The position numbers were made by a program, and so were the translations under genes. DNA of 11,057 bases from JAUJNH01 sp038253125 (lineage in GTDB: Bacteria; Actinomycetota; Acidimicrobiia; Acidimicrobiales; JAUJNH01), in assembly GCA_038253125.1 (NCBI GenBank), contig JBBSHM010000084.1, positions 1-11,057 on the forward strand, written 5' to 3'. The stretch's first letter is position 1, and each line of letters starts with the position of its first letter. The notes under the pieces are model-generated. The model had not been told where the DNA came from and made no database searches. It was given only the letters and a program-made list of their open reading frames with translations. Shown in pieces: positions 9,319 through 11,057 of this stretch.

Positions 9319-11057
9319 CAGCCGGGCATCACGGCTTCGACACCCAGGCGTTGGAGGAACTCCTCCAGGGCGATGCCCTTCTCGGGCCTGGCTGCGCCGC
9401 GGACGTTGTCGGCCACCGTGCCGGCGGCGACGTCCTCACCACCGACCACCACGACGTGCGGCACCTTGGCCAGCTTGGCCTTGCGGATGCGGGCCCCCAG
9501 CTGCTCGTCGGCTTCCAGCAGCTCGGTCCGGAACCCTTCCGACTCCAGCCGCTCGACGACCTGGGCGGCCCACTCCTGGTGGTCCGACGAGACGGGGCAC
9601 ACCGTGGCCTGAGTGGGCGAGAGCCACGTCGGCAGGGCGCCGGCGTAGTGCTCGAGCAGGATGCCGAAGAAACGTTCCACCGAACCAAACAGCGCCCGGT
9701 GGATCACGTGCGGCTGCTTCCTGGCGCCGTCGGCGGCCATGTACTCAAGGCCGAAGCGGTCGGCCATCTGGAAGTCGACCTGCAGCGTCGAGAGCTGCCA
9801 CCTGCGGCCGATGGCGTCGCGGACGTGCACGTCGATCTTCGGGGCGTAGAAGGCCGCCTCCCCCGGCGACACCACGAAGTCGAGGCCGGCCGCCTTCAAC
9901 GCCGCTTCGAGGGCGGCCTCGGCGGCGTCCCACTGCTCGGGCGACCCCACCATCTTCTCGGGGTTCCTAGTGGACAGCTCGGCCTCGAAGTCCTCGAGGC
10001 CGAAAGCCCGCAGGAGCCGTAGGACGAAGGCCAGCAGCGAGGCCAACTCGTCCTGCAGCTGCTCGGGCATGCAGAATATATGGCTGTCGTCCTGGGTGAT
10101 CCCCCGCACACGGGTGAGGCCGTGGATCTGGCCCGACCGCTCGAAGCGGTAGACGGTGCCGAACTCGAACAGCCGCAGCGGCAGCTCCCGGTAACTGCGC
10201 TGACGGGCCGCGTAGATCAGCGCGTGGCCGGGGCAGTTCATCGGCTTGGGGTAGTAGGTGGCGCCCTCCATCTCCATCGGGGGGTACATCCCCTCGGCGT
10301 ACCACTGGAGGTGGCCCGACCGCTCGAACAGGGCTGCCTTCGCCAGGTGCGGGGTGTGCACGAAGGAGTAGCCGGCCCGCTCGTGCTCGCGTCGGCTGTA
10401 GTCCTCCATCAGCTTGCGTATCAGCCCGCCCTTCGGGTGGAAAACTGGGAGGCCGCCACCGATCTCAGGTGGGAAGGAGAACAGGTCGAGCTCGGCCCCA
10501 AGCTTGCGGTGGTCGCGCTTCTCAGCCTCCTCGAGGCGGACCAGGTGGTCGGCCAGCGCCTTTTTCGACTCCCACGCCGTTCCGTAGATGCGCTGCAGCT
10601 GCTGGTTGTGCTCATCGCCCCGCCAGTAGGCGCCGGCGGTTCGGGTGAGCTTGAAATGGCCGAGGTGGCGGCCGGTGTCCTCGACGTGGGGGCCCCGGCA
10701 CAGGTCGATGAAGCGGGGCGGGTTGGCATAGGTGCTGACCCGGTCGGTGTCGGTGCCGGACATGGGGTCCTCGGCCCCGTCGATTATCTCCAGCTTCAGC
10801 GGATGGCCTGCGAAGATCTCACGGGCCACGGCCTTTGAGTGCTCGCCGCGCACGAACGGCTGGGCCTCGGCCAGGATCTCGCGCATCCGAGCATCGATGC
10901 GGGGCAGGTCCTCGGGCGTGAACGTGGCGCTGTCGGGCAGGGCGAAGTCGTAGTAGAAGCCGTCGTCGATCGGCGGGCCGATGCCGAAGTCGGTGCCGGG
11001 GAACAGGTCGAGCACGGCCTGGGCCAGCACGTGGGCGGTGGAGTGGCGGATCACGTA
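9318..11057 (-). CDS. thrS: Threonyl-tRNA synthetase (5' partial)
   Basis: Class II aminoacyl-tRNA synthetase that charges tRNA-Thr in the cytoplasm. 579 residues are seen; the frame runs off the window, so GTG at 11054 is internal and about 60-70 N-terminal residues (the TGS domain) are missing. Numbering from the first codon seen: the editing domain has HSTAH (H5, H9) and CRGPH (C120, H124), the metal site that clears Ser-tRNA-Thr. The catalytic core has the zinc ligands C275 (NCPGH), H326 (DDSHIF) and H453 (VIHRALFGS). These three sit at a nearly constant offset of 58-59 from E. coli C334/H385/H511, so the core is intact. Motif 2 is the RFERSG region at 304-309. The C-terminal anticodon-binding domain begins near 475 and includes VVVVGGEDVAAGTV. 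The stop overlaps the next start (TGATG). Function is very secure. Confidence 0.97.
   Translation of the reverse strand, partial: YVIRHSTAHVLAQAVLDLFPGTDFGIGPPIDDGFYYDFALPDSATFTPEDLPRIDARMREILAEAQPFVRGEHSKAVAREIFAGHPLKLEIIDGAEDPMSGTDTDRVSTYANPPRFIDLCRGPHVEDTGRHLGHFKLTRTAGAYWRGDEHNQQLQRIYGTAWESKKALADHLVRLEEAEKRDHRKLGAELDLFSFPPEIGGGLPVFHPKGGLIRKLMEDYSRREHERAGYSFVHTPHLAKAALFERSGHLQWYAEGMYPPMEMEGATYYPKPMNCPGHALIYAARQRSYRELPLRLFEFGTVYRFERSGQIHGLTRVRGITQDDSHIFCMPEQLQDELASLLAFVLRLLRAFGLEDFEAELSTRNPEKMVGSPEQWDAAEAALEAALKAAGLDFVVSPGEAAFYAPKIDVHVRDAIGRRWQLSTLQVDFQMADRFGLEYMAADGARKQPHVIHRALFGSVERFFGILLEHYAGALPTWLSPTQATVCPVSSDHQEWAAQVVERLESEGFRTELLEADEQLGARIRKAKLAKVPHVVVVGGEDVAAGTVADNVRGAARPEKGIALEEFLQRLGVEAVMPG

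Noticed and set aside
11052..11054. GTG near the window edge as the thrS start
   Set aside because: It lies inside the editing-domain helix just before HSTAH, and the TGS domain must precede it.

Overview
The window is a GC-rich, gene-dense stretch with two converging transcription units and almost no intergenic DNA. GTG starts dominate, stop and start codons overlap repeatedly, and codons ending in G or C prevail. The order thrS then a HIT-domain gene (the order of M. tuberculosis Rv2614c-Rv2613c), next to a Ddn-type (F420-dependent nitroreductase family) domain, points to an actinobacterium or close relative. I cannot name the genus from sequence alone.

Plus strand, 1-8310: a six-gene signalling operon cut at its 5' end. 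(1) The C-terminal part of a very large hybrid histidine kinase: 92-residue HAMP repeats, GAF, coiled coil, HisKA, HATPase and three receiver domains. (2) A CheR methyltransferase. (3) A stand-alone CheB methylesterase domain. (4) A receiver-histidine kinase protein whose ATP-binding domain has lost key residues. (5) A receiver fused to an RsbW-like anti-sigma-type ATPase. (6) A GAF-SpoIIE/PP2C phosphatase. Genes 2 to 6 are joined by four successive 4-nt stop/start overlaps, so they are probably translated together at matched levels.

The set mixes three kinds of module: a phosphorelay, chemotaxis-type methylation enzymes without a chemoreceptor, CheA or CheW, and the kinase/phosphatase halves of a partner-switching system without a visible STAS anti-anti-sigma or sigma factor. 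The likely reading is that a multi-HAMP kinase controls a receiver-gated anti-sigma ATPase, with the PP2C phosphatase acting in opposition. No output regulator or HPt protein is present, so the targets lie elsewhere.

Minus strand, 11057-8344: the threonyl-tRNA synthetase gene (5' end outside the window) overlaps by one base a reading frame that encodes a HIT-domain nucleotide hydrolase/phosphorylase and then, without a stop, a complete Ddn-like domain. The junction looks like a former intergenic spacer: a strong Shine-Dalgarno and ATG sit at the Ddn start, the linker holds the only in-frame TTA codon I found, and a one-base shift in a C4G4 run would restore a stop. I treat the 324-residue fusion as real in the given sequence but suspect a recent or artefactual join. 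The two units meet tail to tail across 33 bp at 8311-8343. No stretch of 300 bases lacks a gene, and I saw no tRNA, rRNA, CRISPR array or mobile element.
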